In this document: piece by piece, positions 7,200-12,609 of the stretch
How positions within the stretch are numbered: the stretch's first letter is position 1
Layout: each line of letters opens with the position of its first letter
DNA from: an uncultured Clostridia bacterium
Lineage (GTDB): Bacteria > Bacillota > Clostridia > TANB77 > CAG-508
Direction of reading: 5' to 3'
NCBI GenBank assembly: GCA_944391155.1
Contig: CALXSO010000082.1
Coordinates: 1-12,609, forward strand
DNA length: 12,609 nt
Notes under the pieces: generated by a model
Told to the model about the DNA's origin: nothing
The model's input: only the letters and a program-made list of their open reading frames with translations
Databases searched by the model: none
Program-made: the position numbers and the translations under genes

Positions 7200-7288
7200 T
7201 ATTAAAAAATAATTAATTATTAAATAAAGAAAAATATAATAAAAAATTTTCTAACTAATTCATAAAAATTAAAGATTAAATAAAAATG

Positions 7289-7334
7289 AAAAAGAGAATA
7301 TAACTACATAGGTAGTAAATAATTCTCTTTTTTT
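7289..7334 (+). terminator. Intrinsic terminator after the sortase gene
   Basis: AAAGAGAAT (7291-7299) pairs with ATTCTCTTT (7322-7330), with a second inner stem ACTAC (7303-7307) with GTAGT (7312-7316), followed by a T tract to 7334. It lies about 90 nt past the sortase stop codon. The A tract upstream makes weak activity on the minus strand possible. Confidence 0.8.
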
Positions 7335-7402
7335 ATTGTATAGAAAACAATATGAAATTTTAAGTTACACAGACTTAAAGTAAAAATAAATCTCTGAGAT
7401 TT
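7334..7402. other. Three successive small hairpins before ligA
   Basis: TATTGT (7334-7339) with ACAATA (7347-7352), TTTAAGT (7359-7365) with ACTTAAA (7373-7379), and AAATCTC (7388-7394) with GAGATTT (7396-7402). The first two have 7-nt loops. They precede the probable ligA start of transcription, so they are not a ligA leader. They could be read-through decay structures or chance. Confidence 0.3.
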
Positions 7403-7489
7403 TATTTTCAAAAGAAAAACTATAACAAACATTACAAAACTATAAAAAAATTTATTCGCCAATCTATTTATTTTTTCTATTTTTTTGTG

Positions 7490-7495
7490 TATAAT
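7490..7495 (+). promoter_or_regulatory. Likely -10 element of the ligA promoter
   Basis: A perfect TATAAT (7490-7495) lies 42 nt before the ligA ATG. The -35 region 17 nt upstream is only a T-rich TTTATT (7467-7472), so the promoter is either weak or activator-dependent. The preceding terminator makes a separate promoter here necessary. Confidence 0.5.
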
Positions 7496-7537
7496 AAATA
7501 TGCTTAAATAAAACCTATTCAAAAAGGAGAGAAGCAA

Positions 7538-9541
7538 ATGAACAAAAAACAAGCAAAAGAAAGAATTGAAGAACTAAGAAAAAAGCTAGAATACTATGCT
7601 GTAAAATACTACGATGAAGATAAACCAGAAATCAGTGATTTTGAATATGATATGCTAATGGTAGAACTTCGAAATTTAGAAAAAGATTTTCCAGAATACA
7701 TTTCAAAAAATTCATTAACACAAAAAGTAGGAGGTCATGTAAAAGAAGGATTTGAAAAAGTTACTCATGAAGTCCCACTACAAAGTTTACAAGATGTATT
7801 TAGCTTAGAAGAAGTAGAAGAATTTGATGAGAGAATAAGAAAACAAGCAAAGGAAAATAATATAGAAAGCTTAAAATATGTAGTCGAAACAAAAATTGAT
7901 GGTCTATCAGCAGCATTAGAATATAAGAACGGCAAATTTTTCAGAGGTGCAACTAGAGGAAATGGATTAGTAGGAGAAGATGTTACAGAAAATTTAAAAA
8001 CAGTAAAAACAATACCAATGGAAATAAAAGATAAAATAGATATAACAGTTAGAGGAGAAGTATTCATTTCTAAAAAAGATTTTGAAGAAATGAATAAAGA
8101 AAGAGAAGAAAATGAAGAAGAACTATTTGCAAATGCAAGAAATGCTGCAGCAGGTTCATTAAGACAATTAGACAGTAGAATAACTAAAAAAAGACCACTA
8201 GATATATATATATTCAATGTACAAAAAATAGAAGGAAAAAATTTCAATTCACATTTTGAGGAATTAGAATATCTAAAGACACAGGGATTTAATGTAAATC
8301 CCGTAAGAATTCCATGCAATAATATAGAAGAAGTAAAAGAAGCAATAAACAAAATTGGAGAAATGAGAGAAAAACTAACCTATGGAATAGATGGTGCAGT
8401 CGTAAAAATTGACGATCTAGAATTTAGAGAAATATTAGGATCAACCGTAAAAGTACCTAGATGGGCAGTAGCATATAAATATCCACCAGAAAAAAAAGAA
8501 ACAATATTAAAAGACATTGTATGCCAAGTCGGAAGAACAGGAGTAATAACTCCAATGGCCATATTAGAACCAGTAAAGTTAGCAGGCTCTACTATCTCAA
8601 AAACAACACTTCATAACGAAGATTTTATAAAAGAGAAAGAATTAAAAATAGGTGACACTGTAGTAATTCAGAAAGCCGGAGATGTAATACCAGAAATTGT
8701 TGAAGTAGTAAAAGAAAAAAGAAAAGGAAATGAAAAAAATTTTGAAATGCCAAGAACTTGTCCTGTATGTGGAGCAATAGCGGTAAGAGAAGAAGGAGAA
8801 GCAGCAATTAGATGTACAGGAGTAGAATGTCCAGCAAAACTATTTAGAAATCTTGTACATTTTGTCTCTAGAGAAGCAATGAATATTGATGGATTAGGAG
8901 AAAATATAATTCAACAATTACTAGACAAAAAATTAATTACAAATATTGCAGATATTTATGAATTAAAATTTGATGACATAGCATCACTAAAGAAAAACGG
9001 AAAAAAATTCGCACAAAACTTAGTAAATGCAATAGAAAATAGTAAGAAAAACGATTTATATAGACTAATAACAGCATTAGGAATAAGACATGTAGGAGGA
9101 AAAGCATCAAAAATATTAGCAAGAAAATATAAAACATTAGACAATTTAGCAAAAGCAGATTTAGAAGAATTACAACAGACAGAAGACATTGGAGAGATTA
9201 TGGCAAATAGCATTATTGAATTCTTTACTCAAGAACAAACAAAAGATTTAATAAGTAGACTAAAAAATGCAGGAGTCAATATGCAGTCTCTAGAACAAGA
9301 AAGTACAGATAATAGATTTGAGGGAAAAACATTTGTATTAACAGGCAGTTTGTCAGAATTCACAAGAAAAGAAGCGGAAGAAATAATAGAAAGATATGGA
9401 GGAAAAACCTCTAATTCAGTATCCAAAAAAACAACATATTTATTAGCTGGTGAAGATGCAGGAAGCAAATTAACAAAAGCAAGAGAACTAGGAATAACGA
9501 TAATATCAGAACAAGAATTCAAAAATCTAGCAGGGATTTAG
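7538..9541 (+). CDS. ligA: NAD-dependent DNA ligase LigA
   Basis: Seals nicks in duplex DNA during replication and repair using NAD+. The 667-aa product is full length and has all domains in order: the N-terminal Ia domain (about 1-70, with YYAVKYYDEDKPEISDFEYD contacting NAD), the adenylation domain with the lysine nucleophile K119 in the KIDG motif, RGEVF, and the VVKIDD and KYPPE motifs. The OB fold follows (about 320-400, VGRTGVITPMA), then a Cys4 zinc finger (C408, C411, C426, C431), helix-hairpin-helix repeats (about 440-580, including ALGIRHVGGKAS) and a C-terminal BRCT domain (about 592-665, FVLTGSLSEFTRKEAEEIIE). AGGAGA at 7525-7530 sets the start. Odd: the last residues (Gly-Ile) and the TAG stop lie inside a 67-bp palindrome, so the native C-terminus has probably been replaced. 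Confidence 0.98.
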   Translation: MNKKQAKERIEELRKKLEYYAVKYYDEDKPEISDFEYDMLMVELRNLEKDFPEYISKNSLTQKVGGHVKEGFEKVTHEVPLQSLQDVFSLEEVEEFDERIRKQAKENNIESLKYVVETKIDGLSAALEYKNGKFFRGATRGNGLVGEDVTENLKTVKTIPMEIKDKIDITVRGEVFISKKDFEEMNKEREENEEELFANARNAAAGSLRQLDSRITKKRPLDIYIFNVQKIEGKNFNSHFEELEYLKTQGFNVNPVRIPCNNIEEVKEAINKIGEMREKLTYGIDGAVVKIDDLEFREILGSTVKVPRWAVAYKYPPEKKETILKDIVCQVGRTGVITPMAILEPVKLAGSTISKTTLHNEDFIKEKELKIGDTVVIQKAGDVIPEIVEVVKEKRKGNEKNFEMPRTCPVCGAIAVREEGEAAIRCTGVECPAKLFRNLVHFVSREAMNIDGLGENIIQQLLDKKLITNIADIYELKFDDIASLKKNGKKFAQNLVNAIENSKKNDLYRLITALGIRHVGGKASKILARKYKTLDNLAKADLEELQQTEDIGEIMANSIIEFFTQEQTKDLISRLKNAGVNMQSLEQESTDNRFEGKTFVLTGSLSEFTRKEAEEIIERYGGKTSNSVSKKTTYLLAGEDAGSKLTKARELGITIISEQEFKNLAGI

Positions 9542-9597
9542 GGACGGTCTTAAAATCCCTTCTAGAAGGGATTTTTAAGACCGTCCCTAAATCCCTG
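9531..9597. repeat. 67-bp near-perfect palindrome (REP/BIME-like) spanning the ligA stop codon
   Basis: The left arm 9531-9563 is complementary to the right arm 9564-9597 over 33 bp, with one extra A in the right arm as the only imperfection and no loop (centre TCTAGA). Each arm can also fold on its own, because AGGGATTT (9532-9539) pairs with AAATCCCT (9553-9560), and likewise AGGGATTT pairs with AAATCCCT on the right. The structure is therefore two inverted copies of a roughly 29-nt hairpin unit with core GGGACGGTCTT. It is much richer in G+C than its surroundings, supplies the ligA stop codon, and ends exactly at the next gene's GAGGAGG. This looks like an inserted REP doublet or miniature element; its mobility is inferred. 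The inner stem plus five Ts (9571-9575) could give weak termination. Confidence 0.85.
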
Positions 9598-9607
9598 AGG
9601 AGGAAAA

Positions 9608-9853
9608 ATGAACAAAGATTATACATTTGAAATGATGTGGGAAGATTTAAATAATGGATATCAAATATATTATACATATGTAAAAAATAGATATCTATTA
9701 TTTAAAACAGCACCAAATTGTTATACACAAAAATTATTATCTGATCATCCAAAAAATCCACAACCTAAAATGACAATGCTAACATTAAAAAGAGTTAAAG
9801 AGATGTATCCAGATATGGAAGATATAGAATATAAAATTATAGATGAAATATAA
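9608..9853 (+). CDS. Hypothetical 81-aa protein
   Basis: I do not recognise this protein. It is 81 aa, starts with an ATG 5 nt after a strong GAGGAGG (9596-9602), and shares the codon use of its neighbours, so it looks genuinely translated. It is soluble in appearance: no signal peptide or membrane segment, rich in aromatic residues in the first half (nine Tyr in all, two Trp-less after position 11), one Cys, a Lys/Pro-rich middle (HPKNPQPK) and an acidic C-terminus. It lies between ligA and folD, 38 nt before folD, and is probably co-transcribed with folD. The palindrome just upstream could fold next to its ribosome binding site. No function is proposed. Confidence 0.78.
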   Translation: MNKDYTFEMMWEDLNNGYQIYYTYVKNRYLLFKTAPNCYTQKLLSDHPKNPQPKMTMLTLKRVKEMYPDMEDIEYKIIDEI

Positions 9854-9891
9854 AAAATAAAAAAGCAATAATGGGAAAGGAATAAAGTAAA

Positions 9892-10743
9892 ATGGCCGTA
9901 ATAATAGATGGAAAAGAATTAGCAAGAAAAATAAGACAAAATTTGAAGATTGAATGTGAAGAATTAAAATCTAATGGTATCAAACCTAAATTAGCTGTAA
10001 TAATGGTTGGAGATAATCCAGCTTCAAAAATATATGTAAAAAATAAAAGTAAAGCATGCACCGAAGTAGGAGTAGAATATGAAGAGTATTTACTTAATAA
10101 AGATATAAAGCAAAATGAATTATTAGATTTAATTGAAAAATTAAATAAAGATAAAACTATTAATGGCATCCTTTTACAAAGTCCAATTCCAGAACAATTA
10201 GATATAAATGAAGCTTTTAGAACAATAGACTATAATAAAGACGTAGATGGATTTCATCCAATGAATGTAGGAAAGTTAGCACTTGGACAAGATACTTTTG
10301 TTTCATGTACACCTTATGGTGTTATGAAAATGTTTACAGAATATAATATTGACTTATGTGGAAAAAATGTAGTAATATTAGGAAGAAGTAATATTGTAGG
10401 CAAGCCATTAATTCAATGTTGTATAAATAATAATGCAACAGTAACTGTATGCCACTCAAAAACACAAAATACAAAAAAAATCACAAGAGAAGCAGATATA
10501 TTAATAGCAGCAATAGGAAAGGCAAAATTTGTTACAGCAGACATGGTAAAAGACAATGCAGTAATAATAGATGTTGGAATTAATCGTGATAAAGAAGGAA
10601 ATATAGTAGGAGATGTAGACTTTGAAAATGTAAAAGAAAAAGCAAGTTACATAACTCCAGTTCCGGGGGGAGTTGGACCGATGACAATAGCAATGCTTAT
10701 TAATAATGTTATAAAAGCAACAAAGTTACAATCAAATTTATAA
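9892..10743 (+). CDS. folD: Bifunctional methylenetetrahydrofolate dehydrogenase / methenyl-THF cyclohydrolase FolD
   Basis: FolD interconverts 5,10-methylene-, methenyl- and 10-formyl-tetrahydrofolate with NADP(H), feeding purine and formyl-Met synthesis. The 283-aa product is the normal length. The catalytic segment PASKIYVKNKSKAC contains the Tyr-x-x-x-Lys pair (Y48, K52). GILLQSPIP (92-100) carries the conserved Gln (Q96), and KDVDGFHPMNVG (116-127) carries the conserved Asp (D119). The Rossmann domain has GRSNIVGKP (164-172), and the C-terminal signature PVPGGVGPMT is at 256-265. GGAAAGGA (9874-9881) precedes the ATG. It follows the 81-aa gene by 38 nt and is followed by a terminator, so it ends the ligA-side transcription unit. 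Confidence 0.98.
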   Translation: MAVIIDGKELARKIRQNLKIECEELKSNGIKPKLAVIMVGDNPASKIYVKNKSKACTEVGVEYEEYLLNKDIKQNELLDLIEKLNKDKTINGILLQSPIPEQLDINEAFRTIDYNKDVDGFHPMNVGKLALGQDTFVSCTPYGVMKMFTEYNIDLCGKNVVILGRSNIVGKPLIQCCINNNATVTVCHSKTQNTKKITREADILIAAIGKAKFVTADMVKDNAVIIDVGINRDKEGNIVGDVDFENVKEKASYITPVPGGVGPMTIAMLINNVIKATKLQSNL

Positions 10744-11078
10744 GTAAAAATAAAATTAAAAATTATAGAGACACTTAATATATATATAAGTGTCTTTATT
10801 TTATGTACAAATAAAAAGATCAAATGATTAAAAAATAAAGCTTCTAATATTAGCTCTTAATATCAGTTTTTTGTATTAATTTATATAAAAAGCAATCTAA
10901 TTATTTATCAGAAATTAATGAAATTATGATAATAGTAATTCAAAAATTGTTTAAAACATAAATAAAAAAATCCACAATATTAAATTATACACAAATTAAG
11001 TAAAAAAATACATATGGTTATAGGTAAGCACCAATTAAAAACCTAAATATAGAAAGCAAGAGAAGGAATGATATAAAA
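10744..11078. other. Intergenic region between folD and dprA
   Basis: A 335-nt, very AT-rich gap. It contains the folD terminator (10769-10804), a 10-bp palindrome CTAATATTAG (about 10846-10855) followed by a related TTAATAT stretch, and the dprA ribosome binding site AAGGA (11063-11067). I find no gene and no convincing promoter, although dprA should have one here. Confidence 0.55.
10769..10804 (+). terminator. Intrinsic terminator after folD
   Basis: AGACACTTA (10769-10777) pairs with TAAGTGTCT (10787-10795) across an alternating AT loop, followed by a T-rich tail (TTTATTTTAT). It lies 25 nt past the folD stop codon and closes the ligA-folD unit. Confidence 0.82.
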
Positions 11079-11972
11079 ATGAAAACAAATAATAATAAAG
11101 ATAAACAAGAAAATTTAAAAAATAAAAGATATTGGATATGGTTTAGTTTAATAACTGAATTTGGCAATGTAAAAAAACAAAAGCTATTAAAAGAATACAA
11201 AACACCAAAGAATATTTATAATATAAAACAATTTAATAATCTAAAAGATTTTGATGAAAATATGTTAAAAGCCATAAAAAAGAAAGAATATAAAGAAAAA
11301 ATAGACAAACATATTGAATATATGATAAAAAATGATATTGATATTATAACAATAGAAGACAAAATGTATCCAAAATCATTAAAAGAAGTTTATGATTACC
11401 CTATTTGTTTATATGCAAAGGGAAATATAGAACTTTTGAACAAAGAAAGAATGATAGCAATCATAGGATGCAGAGAATATAGTGAATATGGAAAAAAATG
11501 TGCAATTTATTTCTCATATAATTTAGCACGTAAAAATGTAATAATTGTCAGTGGATTAGCAAGAGGAATAGATAGTTTTTCACATTATGGAACAATTAAA
11601 GCTAATGGTAAAACAATAGCAGTATTAGGAAATGGACTAGATATAATATATCCAAAAGAAAACAAAAGATTAGCAAATGAAATAATACAAAAAAACGGTT
11701 TAATAGTTTCAGAATATGCATTGGAAAGTGTTCCAGAAAAAAGAAATTTTCCAGCACGAAATAGAATAATAAGTGGATTAAGTAAAGGAGTTATAGTCAT
11801 AGAAGCAAAGAAAAAAAGTGGTACACTACTTACCGTTGATTTTGCATTAGAGCAAGGAAAAGATATATATGCAGTTCCTGGAAATATAAATTCATTAAAT
11901 TCTGTAGGAACCAATGATTTAATAAAGCAAGGAGCAAAACTTGTCACAAATTACGAAGAAATAGAAATATAG
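11079..11972 (+). CDS. dprA: DNA-processing protein DprA (Smf), short form
   Basis: DprA binds incoming single-stranded DNA during natural transformation and loads RecA. The 297-aa product has an N-terminal SAM-like region (about 15-110) and the DprA Rossmann fold with all signature blocks: GCREYSEYG (130-138), VSGLARGIDSFSH (157-169), GNGLDIIYPKENKRL (184-198), SEY (211-213), FPARNRIISGLS (224-235) and KSGTLLTVDFALEQG with AVPGNI (246-270), then GTNDLIKQGAKLV (277-289). The C-terminal winged helix (DML1) is absent, as in several Firmicutes forms, so this is not a truncation. The usual GSR is GCR here (C131). AAGGA (11063-11067) lies 11 nt before the ATG. No topA or other competence genes are adjacent. 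DprA also occurs in non-competent species, so competence is not implied. Confidence 0.96.
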   Translation: MKTNNNKDKQENLKNKRYWIWFSLITEFGNVKKQKLLKEYKTPKNIYNIKQFNNLKDFDENMLKAIKKKEYKEKIDKHIEYMIKNDIDIITIEDKMYPKSLKEVYDYPICLYAKGNIELLNKERMIAIIGCREYSEYGKKCAIYFSYNLARKNVIIVSGLARGIDSFSHYGTIKANGKTIAVLGNGLDIIYPKENKRLANEIIQKNGLIVSEYALESVPEKRNFPARNRIISGLSKGVIVIEAKKKSGTLLTVDFALEQGKDIYAVPGNINSLNSVGTNDLIKQGAKLVTNYEEIEI

Positions 11973-11985
11973 TTAAATAAATTTA

Positions 11986-12050
11986 GTAGGAATAGCAGAT
12001 TTAATTAGGCAAGGAATAAAGAAGAAATAGAAATATAGTTGAATAAATTT
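11986..12050 (+). repeat. Degenerate tandem copy of the dprA 3' end
   Basis: This stretch repeats 11904-11984, the last codons and stop of dprA. The final 30 nt (12021-12050 against 11955-11984) differ at one base, and the preceding 35 nt match at about three quarters of positions. A deletion of about 16 nt separates the two blocks and breaks the frame. Translated, the copy reads VGIADLIRQGIK where dprA has VGTNDLIKQGAK, so the protein-level homology is clear. It is non-functional and is either a partial tandem duplication or what remains of a second dprA. Confidence 0.85.
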
Positions 12051-12121
12051 TAATTATTACAGTTACTACTCTGTATAGCATAAAAAGTAATCCATCAGAA
12101 AGAATAATATATAAATATTTC

Positions 12122-12240
12122 TTGTCAAAAATATAACTGAGGTTTACTCGGAGGTCCTTGACAAAAACATTTATAAATCATCCTTTCTGACTACTCTATA
12201 AAATATAGTCTGAACAGTGACCATATTACAGCCGAAAACA
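12122..12240 (+). other. Unexplained structured intergenic stretch, candidate ncRNA or element remnant
   Basis: TTGTCAA (12122-12128) is complementary to TTGACAA (12158-12164). Inside it, CTGAG (12137-12141) pairs with CTCGG (12147-12151) using one G-U pair that would be a C-A mismatch on the minus strand, which favours a plus-strand RNA. A second imperfect hairpin, CTATA with TATAG (12196-12208), follows within 12186-12213. The stretch has visibly more G+C than other gaps here. No promoter clearly starts it and no T tract ends it. It is not any RNA family I recognise. Confidence 0.3.
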
Positions 12241-12260
12241 TCAAAAATAAAGGAAAATTA

Positions 12261-12289
12261 TTGACAGACTAAAAAATGTATGTTAAAAT
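12261..12289 (+). promoter_or_regulatory. Promoter of rplU
   Basis: A perfect TTGACA (12261-12266) and TAAAAT (12284-12289) are 17 nt apart, with an extended -10 TG at 12281-12282. Transcription should start near 12296, at the beginning of the L21 leader. Confidence 0.85.
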
Positions 12290-12295
12290 AAATAA

Positions 12296-12391
12296 CTGTA
12301 ATCCGCTTAGTCAAGGTTATAAAAACTAAAATAACTTTAGTTACCTTTTTTAAGGATTAGCGAGTATACAAAATAAGGAGGTGCATTTTAG
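12296..12391 (+). ncRNA. L21-type ribosomal protein leader
   Basis: The roughly 95-nt leader of rplU folds into a closed stem TAATCC (12299-12304) with GGATTA (12354-12359). Nested inside are AAGGT (12313-12317) with ACCTT (12343-12347) and a terminal hairpin ACTAAA (12325-12330) with TTTAGT (12336-12341). Firmicutes rplU operons are known to carry an L21 leader believed to mediate autoregulation. Position, size and nested stems agree with that class. No intrinsic terminator is visible, so control may act on translation. AAGGAGGTG (12375-12383) is the rplU ribosome binding site. Confidence 0.75.
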
Positions 12392-12609
12392 ATGTACGCA
12401 ATAATTGAAAGCTGTGGAAAACAATACAAAGTTACAAAAGGAGATGTTGTATTTTTCGAAAAACTAGATGCAGAAGAAGGAAAAAAAATAACATTTGACA
12501 AAGTTATTCTAGTATCAGATGATGGAAAAGTACAAATAGGTACACCATATGTAAAAGGTGTAAAAGTAGAAGGAAAAGTAGTTTCTCATGGTAAAGGTAA
12601 AAAAATCAT
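12392..12609 (+). CDS. rplU: 50S ribosomal protein L21, partial (3' end outside window)
   Basis: L21 is a beta-barrel protein of the large ribosomal subunit that binds 23S rRNA. The first 72 codons are present of an expected total of about 100. The N-terminus MYAIIESCGKQYKVTKGDVV matches the family signature MYAIIETGGKQYKV, with Cys in place of the first Gly of GGKQ. Further family stretches are FFEKLDAEEG and KVQIGTPYVKGVKVEGKVV. The start is fixed by AAGGAGGTG at 12375-12383, 8 nt before the ATG. The reading frame is open to the window edge. In Firmicutes rplU is normally followed by a ribosomal-protein protease gene (ysxB/prp) and rpmA, which are expected just downstream. Confidence 0.97.
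   Translation, partial: MYAIIESCGKQYKVTKGDVVFFEKLDAEEGKKITFDKVILVSDDGKVQIGTPYVKGVKVEGKVVSHGKGKKI

Larger units (their letters stand above)
7200..7537. other. Intergenic region between sortase and ligA
   Basis: A 338-nt AT-rich gap with no gene. It holds a 14-bp palindrome of A and T (about 7208-7221), the sortase terminator (7289-7334), a run of small hairpins (7334-7402) and the likely ligA promoter -10 near 7490. In DNA this AT-rich, hairpins of 6-7 bp are expected by chance. Confidence 0.6.
11973..12391. other. Intergenic region between dprA and rplU
   Basis: A 419-nt gap without a full gene. It begins with a degenerate second copy of the dprA tail (11986-12050), continues with an AT-rich stretch, then an unexplained dyad-rich and relatively GC-rich stretch (12122-12240), and ends with the rplU promoter (12261-12289) and L21 leader. 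I see no strong intrinsic terminator for dprA. Confidence 0.6.

Noticed and set aside
7765..8352. 195-codon minus-strand open frame inside ligA
   Set aside because: It is an antisense shadow of the adenylation domain of ligA, created by AT-rich codon bias; the product is Ser/Phe/Leu-rich without family features.
9531..9597. The palindrome as an ordinary intrinsic terminator of ligA
   Set aside because: The full stem is followed directly by a purine-rich ribosome binding site and not a T tract; only the inner stem has five Ts, and the long outer arms are unlike a terminator.
11079..11972. dprA as C-terminally truncated
   Set aside because: All Rossmann-fold motifs are present up to GAKLV, and Firmicutes forms of similar length without the winged helix are known; the decayed copy downstream repeats the same tail and does not continue past it.
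12144..12187. 8-codon minus-strand leader peptide (MFLSRTSE) with an AAAGGATG upstream
   Set aside because: It is too short to support, there is no clear promoter, and no downstream gene on that strand would be regulated.
1..12609. CRISPR array, tRNA, rRNA, prophage or complete insertion sequence
   Set aside because: No regularly spaced direct repeats, no cloverleaf or rRNA-like stretches, and no transposase, integrase or phage genes were seen on either strand.

Overview
The window is strongly AT-rich (roughly 30% G+C by eye) chromosomal DNA that reads like a low-GC Firmicute, most likely a Clostridia-type gut or anaerobe lineage. The reasons are AGA-dominated arginine codons, strong GGAGG ribosome binding sites, textbook sigma-A promoters, two Firmicutes-type ribosomal protein leader RNAs (L20 and L21), a sortase, a DprA without the C-terminal winged helix, and a standard genetic code with TGG for Trp. 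No lineage can be named from sequence alone. All complete genes stop with TAA or TAG, none with TGA.

Layout. 94-1468: an infC-rpmI-rplT operon (IF3, L35, L20) behind a promoter and an L20-type attenuator leader, closed by a bidirectional terminator. infC probably starts at an AUA codon. 1489-1555: an unexplained dyad element. 1677-4070 (minus): a Lon-family AAA+ protease with its own promoter. 4200-6432: a compact, CPR-like alanyl-tRNA synthetase followed by a HIT-family hydrolase. 6448-7334: a membrane-anchored sortase as a single-gene unit with its own promoter and terminator. 7538-10804: ligA, an 81-residue orphan gene, and folD, with a 67-bp near-perfect palindrome overlapping the ligA stop codon. 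11079-11972: dprA, followed by a decayed tandem copy of its own 3' end. 12122-12240: an unexplained, relatively GC-rich, dyad-containing stretch. 12261-12609: promoter, L21 leader and the 5' part of rplU, which runs off the window.

Most genes are housekeeping: translation (IF3, L35, L20, L21, AlaRS), replication and repair (LigA), one-carbon metabolism (FolD), DNA uptake and recombination (DprA) and proteolysis (Lon-like). I see no defence island, prophage, CRISPR array or complete insertion sequence, and no convincing new multi-gene system. The items most worth a second look are the REP/BIME-like palindrome fused to the end of ligA, the duplicated dprA tail, the minimal AlaRS lacking its beta-barrel linker and C-Ala domain, the AUA start of infC, and the structured intergenic stretch before rplU.
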